From Falsiroseomonas sp051860665 (lineage in GTDB: Bacteria > Pseudomonadota > Alphaproteobacteria > Acetobacterales > Acetobacteraceae), in contig NZ_JBHYDM010000012.1 of the NCBI RefSeq assembly GCF_051860665.1, positions 93,581-157,580 of the forward strand: DNA of 64,000 nucleotides, written 5' to 3'. A model generated the notes under the pieces. The model ran no database searches. It was given only the letters and a program-made list of their open reading frames with translations, and had not been told where the DNA came from. Every line of letters begins with the position of its first letter. Within the stretch, counting starts at the first letter, position 1. Positions 1-8,367 of this stretch are shown here, one piece after another. The position numbers and the translations under genes were made by a program.

Positions 1-1
1 G

Positions 2-619
2 CGCCCCGGCGCCTCCACCCGCGTGCGCACATGGACGCCGCTGGAGGGGCCGATGCATGGCTTCCTCATCACCCACAACGAGAGCATCTCGCTGGCCGAC
101 TACTATACGCTGCGCGACGACTCCGGCGCCGTGCTCTACCGCCCCACCGCGCACTACGCCTACCACCCCTGCGACGATGCGGTGCTCTCGGTCCATGAAC
201 TCGCCGGCAAGAACTGGGAAATGCAGCCGGAGAAGCGGCTGATGACGGATGAGATCACGAAGGGCATGGATGAGCTCGGCGTGCTGCTGATGGGCCATGC
301 CAAGGGCGCCTATTGGTACGGCTCCCGCCTGACCATCGAGGAAGCCCGCCGCGTCGCGCCGCACAACAACGCCACCTCGCTGCAGGTGACTGCGGCGGTG
401 CTGGCCGGCGTGATCTGGGCCATCGAGAATCCGCGCCGGGGCGTGGTCGAATCGGATGAGATCGACCATGCCCGGGTGCTGGAAATCTGCGCGCCCTATC
501 TCGGCGATGTGGTGGGCGAATATTCCGACTGGACCCCGCTCGCCGGCCGAGGCGTGCTGTTTCCGGAGGAAGTGGATAGCCAGGATCCGTGGCAGTTCCG
601 GAACTTTCGCGTCACCTGA
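2..619 (+). CDS. hss: Homospermidine synthase, C-terminal part (cut by left window edge)
   Basis: The frame is open from the first bases, so the gene begins outside the window and only about 205 C-terminal residues of a roughly 470-residue family are seen. The sequence matches the end of bacterial homospermidine synthase, an NAD-dependent saccharopine-dehydrogenase-fold enzyme that joins putrescine units into sym-homospermidine in the cytoplasm. Recognisable blocks are GFLITHNESISLADYYT, YHPCDDAVLSVHE, DELGVLLMGHAKGAYWYGS and GEYSDWTPL. A GTG at 23 is an internal codon and not a convincing start because the family similarity continues through it. The next gene starts 56 bases downstream on the same strand. 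Confidence 0.85.
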   Translation, partial: RPGASTRVRTWTPLEGPMHGFLITHNESISLADYYTLRDDSGAVLYRPTAHYAYHPCDDAVLSVHELAGKNWEMQPEKRLMTDEITKGMDELGVLLMGHAKGAYWYGSRLTIEEARRVAPHNNATSLQVTAAVLAGVIWAIENPRRGVVESDEIDHARVLEICAPYLGDVVGEYSDWTPLAGRGVLFPEEVDSQDPWQFRNFRVT

Positions 620-675
620 ATTGGCGCGGCCCCTTCATCGGCGGCATGATGCCCGCCGATGGAGGATCTTGCGGC

Positions 676-2289
676 ATGAAGCGGTTTCTTTTGGCGGGCG
701 CGGCCTGCCTTGCCCTCGGCGGGGCGGCCCCGGACGAGGCCCAAGCGCAAACCTTGCGCATCGCCATGGCGGCGGAGCCCACTTCCGCCGATCCGCAGCA
801 ATATGCGGCGGCGCCCAACTCGACGCTCCACAACCACATCTTCGAATCCCTGGTGGAGGTGGATGCGCGGCTGAAGGCCGGCCCCGGCCTCGCCATCGGC
901 TGGTCCCGCCGCGACGACCTCACCTGGGTCTTCGACCTCCGCCAGGGCGTGAAATTCCACAACGGCCAGGATTTCACCGCGGCCGATGTGGTGTTCTCGA
1001 TGTGCCGCATCCTGAACAACGAAAGCGAGCTGGCCGTCTCCTACTCCTCCACCGTGCGCCGCTTCACGCGGGTGGAGGCGGAGGGGCCGCATCGCGTGGT
1101 GATCGGCACGCGGGAGCCGGAGCCGCTGCTGCCGGCGGACCTCGCCAGCCTGCGCATCATCCCGGCCAGCCTGGTGCCGGCGCGGCCCATCGCCTTCAGC
1201 GTGGCGGATAATTGCGCCGGCGCCGGGCAGCCCTGGCCGACGCTCGCGCAGTTCAACGACGGCTCCGCCGCCATCGGCACCGGCCCCTTCCGGATGCGCA
1301 CATTCGGCCGCAGTGGCGTGACCGAACTCACCCGCTTCGACGGCTATTGGGGCGAGAAGCCGCATTGGCGCGAGGTGCGGCTGCAACCCGTCACCGCCGC
1401 CGGCCCGCGGCTGGCCGGCCTGCTCGCCGGCGATCATGACGTGGTGGAGGCGCCGGCCACCGGCGACCTGCCGCGCCTGCGCGCCAATGCCGCCATGCGC
1501 CTGGCCATCGCGCCCACAACGCGGCTGATCTTCCTGCAGTTCGACCAGCGCGAGCCGGCGCCCTTCGTGAATGGCGGCACGCCGCCCAATCCGCTGCGGG
1601 ATGCGCGGGTGCGCCAGGCGCTGTCGCTCGCCATCGACCGGAATGCCATCGCCAGCCGGGTGATGGACGGCCTCGCCGTGCCCGCCGCGCAATTCCTGCC
1701 GGAGGGCATGTTCGGCACTATCCCCGGCCTGCCCGTGCTGCCCTACGACCCCACCCGCGCCCGCGCCCTGCTGGCGGAGGCCGGCTACGCCAACGGCTTC
1801 GCCCTGACGCTGCACGCCACCAACAACCGCTACGTCAACGATGCGCGCGTCATCCAGGCGATCGGCCAGTACCTGACCCGGATCGGCGTGCGGGCGGAGG
1901 TGGATGCCATGCCATCGAACGTCTTCTTCGGCCGCCGCGCGCGACGCGAATTCTCCGTCCCCATGGGCGGCTGGGCCGCGAGCGCGGAGGAGACGCTGCT
2001 GTTCTTCCGCACCTGGATGACCACCACGGACCGGGACCGCGGCCTCGGCGGCAGCAACTACGGCAACTGGTCCAACGCCGCCTTCGACGCCGCCGCCGTC
2101 ACCGCCGTGACCACCATGGAGGATGCCGAGCGCGGCCGGCTGCTGCGGGAGGCCAGCCGCATCGCGCTGGAGGAAGTGCCGATCCTGCCGATCCACTTCG
2201 AAAGCGCCGTCTGGGCCTTTCGCCGCGGCCTGACCTATGCCGGGCGGATGGACCAGCAGACCCTGGCCCAGGAGGTCCACCCCGAATGA
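676..2289 (+). CDS. ABC transporter substrate-binding protein, dipeptide/nickel family (SBP_bac_5)
   Basis: Periplasmic solute receptor of 537 residues. The ATG at 676 was chosen because a GGAGG lies at 661-665 and because it gives a clean signal peptide (MKRFLLAGAACLALGG..., likely cleavage after Ala24), whereas upstream in-frame codons do not. The mature part has the usual family landmarks: LRIAMAAEPTSADPQ at the N terminus, VFDLRQGVKFHNGQDFTAADVVFS, RVRQALSLAIDRNAI, and the TRARALLAEAGY block. No permease or ATPase gene adjoins it, so it may work with a transporter encoded elsewhere. Its stop overlaps the start of the hydrolase gene by four bases, so the two are probably co-translated. The ligand cannot be told from sequence. 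Confidence 0.85.
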   Translation: MKRFLLAGAACLALGGAAPDEAQAQTLRIAMAAEPTSADPQQYAAAPNSTLHNHIFESLVEVDARLKAGPGLAIGWSRRDDLTWVFDLRQGVKFHNGQDFTAADVVFSMCRILNNESELAVSYSSTVRRFTRVEAEGPHRVVIGTREPEPLLPADLASLRIIPASLVPARPIAFSVADNCAGAGQPWPTLAQFNDGSAAIGTGPFRMRTFGRSGVTELTRFDGYWGEKPHWREVRLQPVTAAGPRLAGLLAGDHDVVEAPATGDLPRLRANAAMRLAIAPTTRLIFLQFDQREPAPFVNGGTPPNPLRDARVRQALSLAIDRNAIASRVMDGLAVPAAQFLPEGMFGTIPGLPVLPYDPTRARALLAEAGYANGFALTLHATNNRYVNDARVIQAIGQYLTRIGVRAEVDAMPSNVFFGRRARREFSVPMGGWAASAEETLLFFRTWMTTTDRDRGLGGSNYGNWSNAAFDAAAVTAVTTMEDAERGRLLREASRIALEEVPILPIHFESAVWAFRRGLTYAGRMDQQTLAQEVHPE

Positions 2290-3170
2290 CTCTTTCGCCA
2301 CTTGCCCGGGCGTTTGCCGCCACCGGCCGCAGCGCCATTCCCTGGGCCGATGCGGAATGCGACCTGGCCCGGCCGCTGACCCTGCATGGCTATCGCCCCG
2401 CCAATCATCGCCCGGAAAACCCGGTGGTGATCGTGCAGCACGGCATGATGCGGAACGGCGACGACTACCGGGATTTCTGGATCCCCGCGGCCGACAGGCA
2501 CGGCCTGCTGATCGTCGCCCCCACCTACGGCAAGCAGGCCTGGCCGGAGGCCGAGCACTACAATAACGGCCTGGTGCTGGACGATCTCGGCCAGCCGCGA
2601 CCGCGCGAAAGCTGGGGCTACGCCATTCCGCAGCGCGTCTTCGCGGCCCTGCGCGCGGCCGGCGTCACGACGCGGGACAAGGCGCATTTGTTCGGCCATT
2701 CCGCCGGCGGCCAGTTCGGCCACCGCCTGATGTCGACGCAGCCGCATGACTGGCTGGAGGAAGCGACCATCGGCAATCCCGGCTGGTACACCCTGCCGAC
2801 TCTGGAAAAGCCCTTTCCCGAAGGGATGGGCGGCATCGGGCTGGGGGACGCGGAGGTGGAGGCGCTGCTCGCCTTCCCCATGACCATCCTGGCCGGCGAC
2901 CAGGATATCGAGACCGACGGCGCCTCCCTCCCCTCGCAGCCCGCGGCGCTGGCCCAGGGGCCGCATCGTTTTGCGCGCGCGCACACCTACCTGGCGGCCG
3001 GCCAGGCGGAGGCGGCGCGGCGCGGCGTGGCCTGCAACTGGAAGCTGGTGCCGGTGGCCGGCGTCGGCCATGACGGGCGGGCGATGTCCGCCGTCTGCGC
3101 CGCACTGTGGTTCGAGGGGCGGCTGATCTCGGCGGCGGAAGCCGGGGTCTCGTCGGAGAAGGTGGCCTGA
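2286..3170 (+). CDS. Alpha/beta hydrolase (PHB-depolymerase/poly-ester-hydrolase-like)
   Basis: A 294-residue single-domain alpha/beta hydrolase. The oxyanion strand VVIVQHGMMRNGDDY is followed by the nucleophile elbow GHSAGG (Ser139), an acid in LAGDQD (about Asp205/207) and a C-terminal His in GVGHDG (His262). No signal peptide is seen, so a cytoplasmic esterase or hydrolase is likely. It overlaps the preceding binding-protein gene (ATGA), which suggests that it acts on the imported compound; that link is an inference. The substrate is unknown. Confidence 0.75.
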   Translation: MTLSPLARAFAATGRSAIPWADAECDLARPLTLHGYRPANHRPENPVVIVQHGMMRNGDDYRDFWIPAADRHGLLIVAPTYGKQAWPEAEHYNNGLVLDDLGQPRPRESWGYAIPQRVFAALRAAGVTTRDKAHLFGHSAGGQFGHRLMSTQPHDWLEEATIGNPGWYTLPTLEKPFPEGMGGIGLGDAEVEALLAFPMTILAGDQDIETDGASLPSQPAALAQGPHRFARAHTYLAAGQAEAARRGVACNWKLVPVAGVGHDGRAMSAVCAALWFEGRLISAAEAGVSSEKVA

Positions 3171-3180
3171 TCCGGTCACG

Positions 3181-3220
3181 TTGACGTCCGGCGGCGCAGC
3201 TTGTCATATCATACGATGAC
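3181..3220 (+). promoter_or_regulatory. Promoter with overlapping operator-like inverted repeat for the FadR-type regulator
   Basis: TTGACG at 3181-3186 resembles a -35 box; TCATAT at 3204-3209, 17 bases further on, fits a weak -10. An inverted repeat GTCAT-N8-ATGAC (3203-3220) covers the -10 region, where a repressor would block RNA polymerase. The regulator gene starts at 3245, so autoregulation is the simple reading. The assignment rests on position and symmetry only. Confidence 0.5.
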
Positions 3221-3244
3221 CTTGCCCCGCCGGACCCTTCACCC

Positions 3245-3985
3245 ATGATGCGCCGCGACATCGGCATGGCGCCGCTGCGCCCTGCCGCCAATCTTACCGG
3301 CGCGCTGGTGCATCGCCTGGCGGAGGAGATCCGCTCCGGCCGCCTCGCCCCCGGTGCCCGCCTGCCCACCGAGCAGGATCTGATGCGGGAGGCCGGCGTC
3401 AGCCGCACGGTGGTGCGGGAGGCGGTGGCGGCGCTGCGGGCGGAGGGGCTGGTGGTGACCCGTCAGGGCGTCGGCGCCTTCGTCACCGAACGCCCCGGCG
3501 AGGGCATCTTCCGGCTGACGCCGAGCGAGGCCGAGGGGCTGCAACAGGTCATCCAGGTGCTGGAGCTGCGCCTGGCGCTGGAGGTGGAGGCCGCCGGCCT
3601 CGCCGCCGAGCGCCGCAGCCCGGCCGCGCTGGCCCTGATCGATGAGGCCGAGGCCACCTTCGACGCCGCGGTGGCCGCCGGCGGCGATGCGGCGGAGGCG
3701 GATTTCGCCCTGCACCGCGCCATCTTCCTCGCCACGGGAAACCCCCATTTCCTGCGCTTCCTGGAAGTGCTCGGCCGCCACGCCATTCCGCGTCGCGCGC
3801 TCGGCCTGGTGGAGCGCAGCGAGGCGGAGCGGAAGCAGTACCTGGCGCAGGTGCGCGGCGAGCACCGCGCGGTGGCCGAGGCGATCGCCGCCAGCGACCC
3901 GGAAGCCGCCCGCGCCGCCATGCGCCGGCACCTGGAGGCGGCGCGGGAGCGGTATCGGAAGCTGGCGGCGCAGGCGGCGGGGTAG
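3245..3985 (+). CDS. FadR/GntR-family transcriptional regulator (winged helix plus FCD domain)
   Basis: A 246-residue DNA-binding regulator. An N-terminal winged helix-turn-helix of GntR type spans about residues 15-80 (LAEEIRSGRLAPGARLPTEQ, then SRTVVREAVAALRAEGLV), followed by an all-helical FCD ligand-binding domain to about 235 with the typical acidic/His metal-site pattern (DFALHRAIFLATGN, EHRAVAEAI). Such proteins usually repress neighbouring catabolic or uptake genes until a carboxylate ligand binds. Start is ATG 3245; ATG 3248 is equally possible. It faces a convergent Bug receptor gene with a 4-base gap. The controlled genes may be the hydrolase/receptor genes upstream or the Bug/PrpD genes downstream. 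Confidence 0.85.
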   Translation: MMRRDIGMAPLRPAANLTGALVHRLAEEIRSGRLAPGARLPTEQDLMREAGVSRTVVREAVAALRAEGLVVTRQGVGAFVTERPGEGIFRLTPSEAEGLQQVIQVLELRLALEVEAAGLAAERRSPAALALIDEAEATFDAAVAAGGDAAEADFALHRAIFLATGNPHFLRFLEVLGRHAIPRRALGLVERSEAERKQYLAQVRGEHRAVAEAIAASDPEAARAAMRRHLEAARERYRKLAAQAAG

Positions 3986-3989
3986 CGCC

Positions 3990-4943
3990 TCACCGCCCCC
4001 AGGGCCGCTCCCGCCACAGCGCGCGATGCGTCGCATCCGCCTGCTGCAGGAAGGCGACATATTCGGCCGAGTTCAGATAGCGCAGCGGCTGGAAGGCGCG
4101 CTCGCTGCTGGCGCGGAAGGCCGGGTTGGCCAGCACCTTGTCGAGGGCCACGGAAATCCGCGCCACCACCTCGGCCGGGATGCCCTTCGGCCCACCCAGG
4201 CCGCGCAGCGACCCGCCGCGGATGTCGTAGCCGGCTTCCTTGAAGGTGGGCACATCGGGTGCCATCGGGTGGCGCGCATCCGACATCACGCCGAGCGTCC
4301 GCCAGGGCTGGCGCTGCGCGAAGGTCAGGCTCTCGCCGAGATTGGCGGTGGCCGCCGTGATCTCCCGCGTCATCAGCGCCTGCGCGCCGGGCGCCGTGCC
4401 GGCATAGGCCACCGGCTCGAACCGCACCCCGGCCGCCTGTTCCAGCAGCATGACACTGATGCTGCCGGCGGAGCCCGGCCCCTGGTCGCCGACCGTGATC
4501 CGCCCGGGCTCGCGCCGCGCCGCCTCCACCAGCTCCGCGATGCTGCGGATCGGGCTCTCGGGATGCACGGCGATGGTCGCCGGGTCGTCCACCACGCCGG
4601 CGATGAAGGTGAAACTGTCCAGCGACCAGCGCGGGCGGCGCTCGATCGGGATGGTGACGATGCCGGGCGTATTGATGATGCCGAGCGTATAGCCATCCGG
4701 CCGCGCATCGGCGATGGCGTTCAGCCCGATCTCGCCGCCCGCCCCGCCCCGGTTCTGCACCACCACGGGCTGGCCCATCTCCGTCTCCAGGTACTGGGCC
4801 ATGACGCGGGCGGAGATATCCGTGCCGCCGCCGGCGGCGAAGGGCACGATGACGGTCAGCGGCCGGTCGGGCCAGGCGGCGCGCGCCAGGCGCGGCATGG
4901 CCAGCAGGCTGGCGCCCAGGGCAAGGCGACGGGTGAGGATCAT
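3990..4943 (-). CDS. Bug/TctC-family tripartite tricarboxylate transporter receptor
   Basis: A 317-residue periplasmic carboxylate receptor. The ATG at 4943 is preceded by AGGA seven bases upstream and yields a signal peptide (MILTRRLALGASLLAMPRLARA). The mature protein starts with the family hallmark WPDRPLTVIVPFAAGGGTDISAR, followed by VVVQNRGGAGGEIG, PDGYTLGI and DVPTFKEAGYDI. Bug proteins deliver small carboxylates to TctAB-type permeases, but many act as orphans or sensors, and no tctAB adjoins this gene. It diverges from the NHL-protein gene at 5081. Confidence 0.88.
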   Translation of the reverse strand: MILTRRLALGASLLAMPRLARAAWPDRPLTVIVPFAAGGGTDISARVMAQYLETEMGQPVVVQNRGGAGGEIGLNAIADARPDGYTLGIINTPGIVTIPIERRPRWSLDSFTFIAGVVDDPATIAVHPESPIRSIAELVEAARREPGRITVGDQGPGSAGSISVMLLEQAAGVRFEPVAYAGTAPGAQALMTREITAATANLGESLTFAQRQPWRTLGVMSDARHPMAPDVPTFKEAGYDIRGGSLRGLGGPKGIPAEVVARISVALDKVLANPAFRASSERAFQPLRYLNSAEYVAFLQQADATHRALWRERPWGR

Positions 4944-5080
4944 GCGGCGGTCCTGTCTCATCGGGTCCAGCCGTGCGGGTCTTCCTCGCGCCGCCTCCCG
5001 CTCTGTGGCAGGTGTGCTGGGCGCCGTGGCCGCATACCACTTGCATTTCATTCTGCCCATCGCCGAAGGGACCCGCATCC

Positions 5081-5938
5081 ATGACCCAGGAAAAACTCGT
5101 CGTCGCCCTTGCCGGCACGACCTATGACGTGGAGCGCCCCTGGGGCGTCCGCGGCACGCGTTTCGCGGGCGCCGTAGTCAGCGACGTGGCGGTGGACAGC
5201 CAGGGCAACGCCCATGTGCTGCTGCGCTACGAGCCCTATGCGCGGCAGGACGCGACGCCGGGCATCGTCGTCATCGCCCCCGATGGCGCGCTGCTGCGCG
5301 AGATGCCGCTGCCGGAGGTGAGCGACGGCCATGGCATCGCCATCGGTCCGCGCGACGAGATCCTGGTGACCGACCGCGACCGGCACGAGATCCGCGTCCT
5401 GGACGCCGCGGGCCGCACCCTGCTCTGCCTCGGCCGCCGCAACGGGCCGGGCGAGCCCTTCAGCCACCCGGCCGGCGCCGCCATCCACCCATCCGGCGAC
5501 ATCTTCGTGGCCGATGGCTACGGCCATTCCCTGGTGCATCGCTTCAGTGCCGAGGGAAGGCCGCTGCTGCGCTGGGGCGAGCCGGGCGAAGGGCCCGGCC
5601 AGTTCACCACGCCGCACGACCTCGCCTTCGGCCGCCAGGGCGAGGTCATCGTCTGCGACCGGGAGAACAACCGCATCCAGGCCTTCGACACCGAGGGCCG
5701 ATTCCTCTGGCAGGCCGGCGACCTCTACCACCCCATGGGCATCGCCGTGGATGCCGAGGGCCGCATCCTGGTGACGGACCAGATTCCGCGCCTGTCCCTC
5801 TTCTCGCCCGAGGGGCGCCTGATCGGCCGCTGCCGCCCGGTGCTGAATGGCGGGCATGGGCTGGCGCTGGGCGCGGGGGGATGCATCCTGCTGGCGGAAA
5901 TCGCCGAGAACTGGGTGACGCGGCTGCAGCCGCGCTGA
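5081..5938 (+). CDS. NHL-repeat beta-propeller protein (peptidyl-amidating-lyase-like fold)
   Basis: A 285-residue protein made of NHL-type beta-propeller blades. Repeated units are visible as GHGIAIGPRDEILVTDRDRHEIRVLD, FSHPAGAAIHPSGDIFVADGYGHSLVHRF, TTPHDLAFGRQGEVIVCDRENNRIQAF and HPMGIAVDAEGRILVTDQ, each ending in a variable-aromatic strand. No signal peptide is evident from ATG 5081. Proteins of this type often sit with Bug receptors and PrpD-like genes in betaproteobacteria and acetic acid bacteria; a lyase or lactonase-like role in ligand breakdown is possible but unproven. The MmgE/PrpD gene follows after 13 bases, so an operon is likely. Confidence 0.75.
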   Translation: MTQEKLVVALAGTTYDVERPWGVRGTRFAGAVVSDVAVDSQGNAHVLLRYEPYARQDATPGIVVIAPDGALLREMPLPEVSDGHGIAIGPRDEILVTDRDRHEIRVLDAAGRTLLCLGRRNGPGEPFSHPAGAAIHPSGDIFVADGYGHSLVHRFSAEGRPLLRWGEPGEGPGQFTTPHDLAFGRQGEVIVCDRENNRIQAFDTEGRFLWQAGDLYHPMGIAVDAEGRILVTDQIPRLSLFSPEGRLIGRCRPVLNGGHGLALGAGGCILLAEIAENWVTRLQPR

Positions 5939-5951
5939 ATTGGGACCGCTC

Positions 5952-7301
5952 ATGGACAATCCGCTGATCCGCCTGGCCGCGCATGCCGCAAGCTGGCGCG
6001 ACCGCCCCCTGACGGCGGAGGTCGAACACCATGCCCGCCGCGCCCTGGTCGACTGGTTCGCCGCCCTGCTGCCCGGCTGCGCCCAGCCGCCGGCGACTCT
6101 GCTGGCCGGCGTGCTGGCGGACCAGCGCGGCACCGGCCGCGCGATCTGCTACGTGGACGGCCAGCCGGGCGCGCTGCGCCACGCGGCGCTGCTGAACGCG
6201 ACGGCCAGCCACACCGTCGAATTCGACGACATCTTTCGGGATGCCGGCTACCACCCGGCCTGCCCGACCATTCCCGCCGCACTGGCCGCGGCGCAGGCCA
6301 GGGGCGGCGACATGGACCTGCTGCTGCGCGCCATCACCGCGGGCTACGAGGTGGGCTGCCGCATCGGCGTCGCGGTGCAGCCGAGCCATTACCGCTACTG
6401 GCACACCACCGGCACTGTCGGCACCTTTGGCGCGGCCGCCGCGGTGGGCGTGGTGCTGGGCCTGGATGAGACGCGCATGGCGCATGCGCTGGCCACCGCC
6501 GCCACCATGGCCGGCGGCCTGCAACAGGCTTTTCGCGGCGAGGGCATGAGCAAGCCGCTGCATCCGGGCCATGCGGCGGAGGCCGGCGCGCTGGCGGCTC
6601 TCGCGGCCTCCGCCGGCGTCACCGGCGCGCTGGACGTGCTGCACGGGCCGGTCGGATTCGCCGCGGCCACCAGCGAGGACAGCGGCAAATGGGACAAGGC
6701 GCTGGCGGGGCTGGACGAGACCTTCGCCATCACCGCCATGACCTTCAAGAACCATGGCTGCTGCGGCCATATCTTTGCCGGGCTCGATGGTCTCGCCACC
6801 CTGCAGGCGGCCCATGGCTTCACGGCCGAGGATGTGGCGGCCATCCATCTCGGCGGCTACTCGGCGACCAAGGATGTCTGCGACCGGCCGGTGGTGGAGA
6901 CAGAGCAGCAGGCGCGCTTCTCCGCGCAATACTGCCTGGCCGCGCTGCTGGTGCTCGGCGGCGTGCGGATCGCGGCCTTCACGCAGGAGAACCTGACCAA
7001 TCCACGCATCCGCGCCGTGATGCCGAAGGTCACCGTCAGCCTCGACCCGGCACTCGCCGCGGATTACCCCGCCCGCCGCGCCGCCAACCTGGAGGTGAGG
7101 CTGACGGATGGCCGCCTGCTGCGACACCACCAGCCGACCCGCAAGGGAGACCCCGACGCGCCGCTGAGCGAGGCGGAGCTGGATGCGAAGTTCCAGGAGC
7201 TAGCCCAGCCCATGGTGGGCCCCGACGCGGCTTCGGCGCTGCTGGCGCAGCTGCGGCAGGGCCGGGCGCTGCCGGGGACGGTGCCGCTCCTAGTGAATTA
7301 A
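5952..7301 (+). CDS. MmgE/PrpD-family dehydratase-like protein
   Basis: A 449-residue member of the MmgE/PrpD (2-methylcitrate dehydratase-like) family. ATG 5952 was chosen over a TTG at 5940 because it begins the conserved helical region. Family blocks include NATASHTVEFDDIFRDAGYHP, VGCRIGVAVQPSHYRYWHTTGTVGTFGAAAA and FKNHGCCGHIFAGLDG. The family contains 2-methylcitrate dehydratase and cis-aconitate decarboxylase, but most members beside Bug receptors are untested. It lies between the NHL gene and another Bug receptor, which suggests a small carboxylate as substrate. Confidence 0.85.
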   Translation: MDNPLIRLAAHAASWRDRPLTAEVEHHARRALVDWFAALLPGCAQPPATLLAGVLADQRGTGRAICYVDGQPGALRHAALLNATASHTVEFDDIFRDAGYHPACPTIPAALAAAQARGGDMDLLLRAITAGYEVGCRIGVAVQPSHYRYWHTTGTVGTFGAAAAVGVVLGLDETRMAHALATAATMAGGLQQAFRGEGMSKPLHPGHAAEAGALAALAASAGVTGALDVLHGPVGFAAATSEDSGKWDKALAGLDETFAITAMTFKNHGCCGHIFAGLDGLATLQAAHGFTAEDVAAIHLGGYSATKDVCDRPVVETEQQARFSAQYCLAALLVLGGVRIAAFTQENLTNPRIRAVMPKVTVSLDPALAADYPARRAANLEVRLTDGRLLRHHQPTRKGDPDAPLSEAELDAKFQELAQPMVGPDAASALLAQLRQGRALPGTVPLLVN

Positions 7302-7363
7302 ACACGAAATACAATCGTGAATTGTGAGATGTTGCAATCCGCAATTCCACCACGTATTTACCG

Positions 7364-7388
7364 CCAGCCGGCGTGGGTTGCCGGCTGG
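7364..7388 (+). promoter_or_regulatory. Perfect hairpin just upstream of a Bug receptor start
   Basis: CCAGCCGGC at 7364-7372 and GCCGGCTGG at 7380-7388 form a perfect 9-bp stem with a 7-base loop, ending 10 bases before ATG 7399. The 3' arm contains the only G-rich stretch that could act as ribosome-binding site. It could be a leader stem that lowers translation, or a U-less terminator of the upstream operon. Just upstream (about 7302-7346) the DNA is AT-richer, with short inverted repeats CACGA-N7-TCGTG and GAATTG-N17-CAATTC. Confidence 0.5.
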
Positions 7389-7398
7389 GGATCCCGTC

Positions 7399-8364
7399 AT
7401 GCCGCAGATCGCGCGCCGTCCGCTTCTCGCACTCGCCGCCGGCCTGCTCGCCGCGCCCCGCCTCGCCCGCGCCAGCGCCTGGCCGGACCGGCCGATCCGG
7501 CTGATCGTCCCGGTCGCGCCCGGCGGCAGCCAGGACATCGTCGCCCGCCATTCCGCCCGCGCCCTGACCGAAATCCTTGGCCAGCCGGTGCAGGTGGAGA
7601 ACCTGGCCGGTGGCGGGTCCAATATCGGCTATGCGGCGGCGGCACGCGCGGCGGCGGATGGCAACACCTTGCTGGCCGGCGCCGATACCCTGTCCATCAC
7701 CGGCGCGCTGACGCCGCGGCTGGGCTTCGATCCACTGGATTTCGCGGCCATCCACCGCACGGTGCGCGTGCCGCAGATCCTGGTGGTGCGGGCGGATGAC
7801 CCGGCGCCGGATTTCGCCACCTGGTTCGCCGCCAGCCGGCGCCGGCCGCCCGCCATCGGCACGCCGGGCCACGGCCAGCTGGCGCATCTGCTGGTGGAGC
7901 AGCTGTCACGGGCCTCCGGCGGCGCCTGGACCCATGTGCCCTATCGCGGCGGCGCGCTGGCGGTGAACGACCTGATGGCCGGCCAGTTGCAGGGCGTGAT
8001 GATCAATATCGGCGCGGTGACGGACCATGTGCGCGGCGGCCGCCTGAAGGCCCTGATGGTCAGCCCCGAGGCCCGCGCCGCCGCCCTGCCCGATGTGCCC
8101 ACGCTGCGCGAACTGGGCTTTCCCGAGTTGACCGCCGTGGGCTGGCACGGGCTGCTCGCCCCCGCGGGCACGGATCCCGCGATCATCGCCCGGCTGAATG
8201 CCGCAAGCCGGGAGGCGGTGAAGCGGCCGGACCTGGCCGCCCGCCTGGCCGCCCTCGGCGTCGAGCCGACGGATGAGGCGCCGGAGGTGCTGCAGGCCGC
8301 GATCCGGGAGGATGCGGCGCGCTACGCCGAGATCATCCGCCGCTTCAACATCAGCGCCGCCTGA
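7399..8364 (+). CDS. Bug/TctC-family tripartite tricarboxylate transporter receptor
   Basis: A 321-residue carboxylate receptor with a twin-arginine-like N terminus (MPQIARRPLLALAAGLLAAPRLARA) and mature start AWPDRPIRLIVPVAPGGSQDI. Other family blocks are VQVENLAGGGSNIGYAAAA, THVPYRGGALAVNDLMAGQ and LPDVPTLRELGFPEL. ATG 7399 gives the signal peptide; earlier in-frame ATGs do not. It runs convergently into the phosphonate-receptor-like gene (3-base gap). No permease genes adjoin it, as with the other orphan receptors in this window. Confidence 0.88.
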   Translation: MPQIARRPLLALAAGLLAAPRLARASAWPDRPIRLIVPVAPGGSQDIVARHSARALTEILGQPVQVENLAGGGSNIGYAAAARAAADGNTLLAGADTLSITGALTPRLGFDPLDFAAIHRTVRVPQILVVRADDPAPDFATWFAASRRRPPAIGTPGHGQLAHLLVEQLSRASGGAWTHVPYRGGALAVNDLMAGQLQGVMINIGAVTDHVRGGRLKALMVSPEARAAALPDVPTLRELGFPELTAVGWHGLLAPAGTDPAIIARLNAASREAVKRPDLAARLAALGVEPTDEAPEVLQAAIREDAARYAEIIRRFNISAA

Positions 8365-8367
8365 GCC

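Noticed and set aside
496..2301. 601-codon open frame antisense to the substrate-binding protein
   Set aside because: Translation is Gly/His/Arg-rich without domain features, and the plus-strand gene has a signal peptide and full family motifs.
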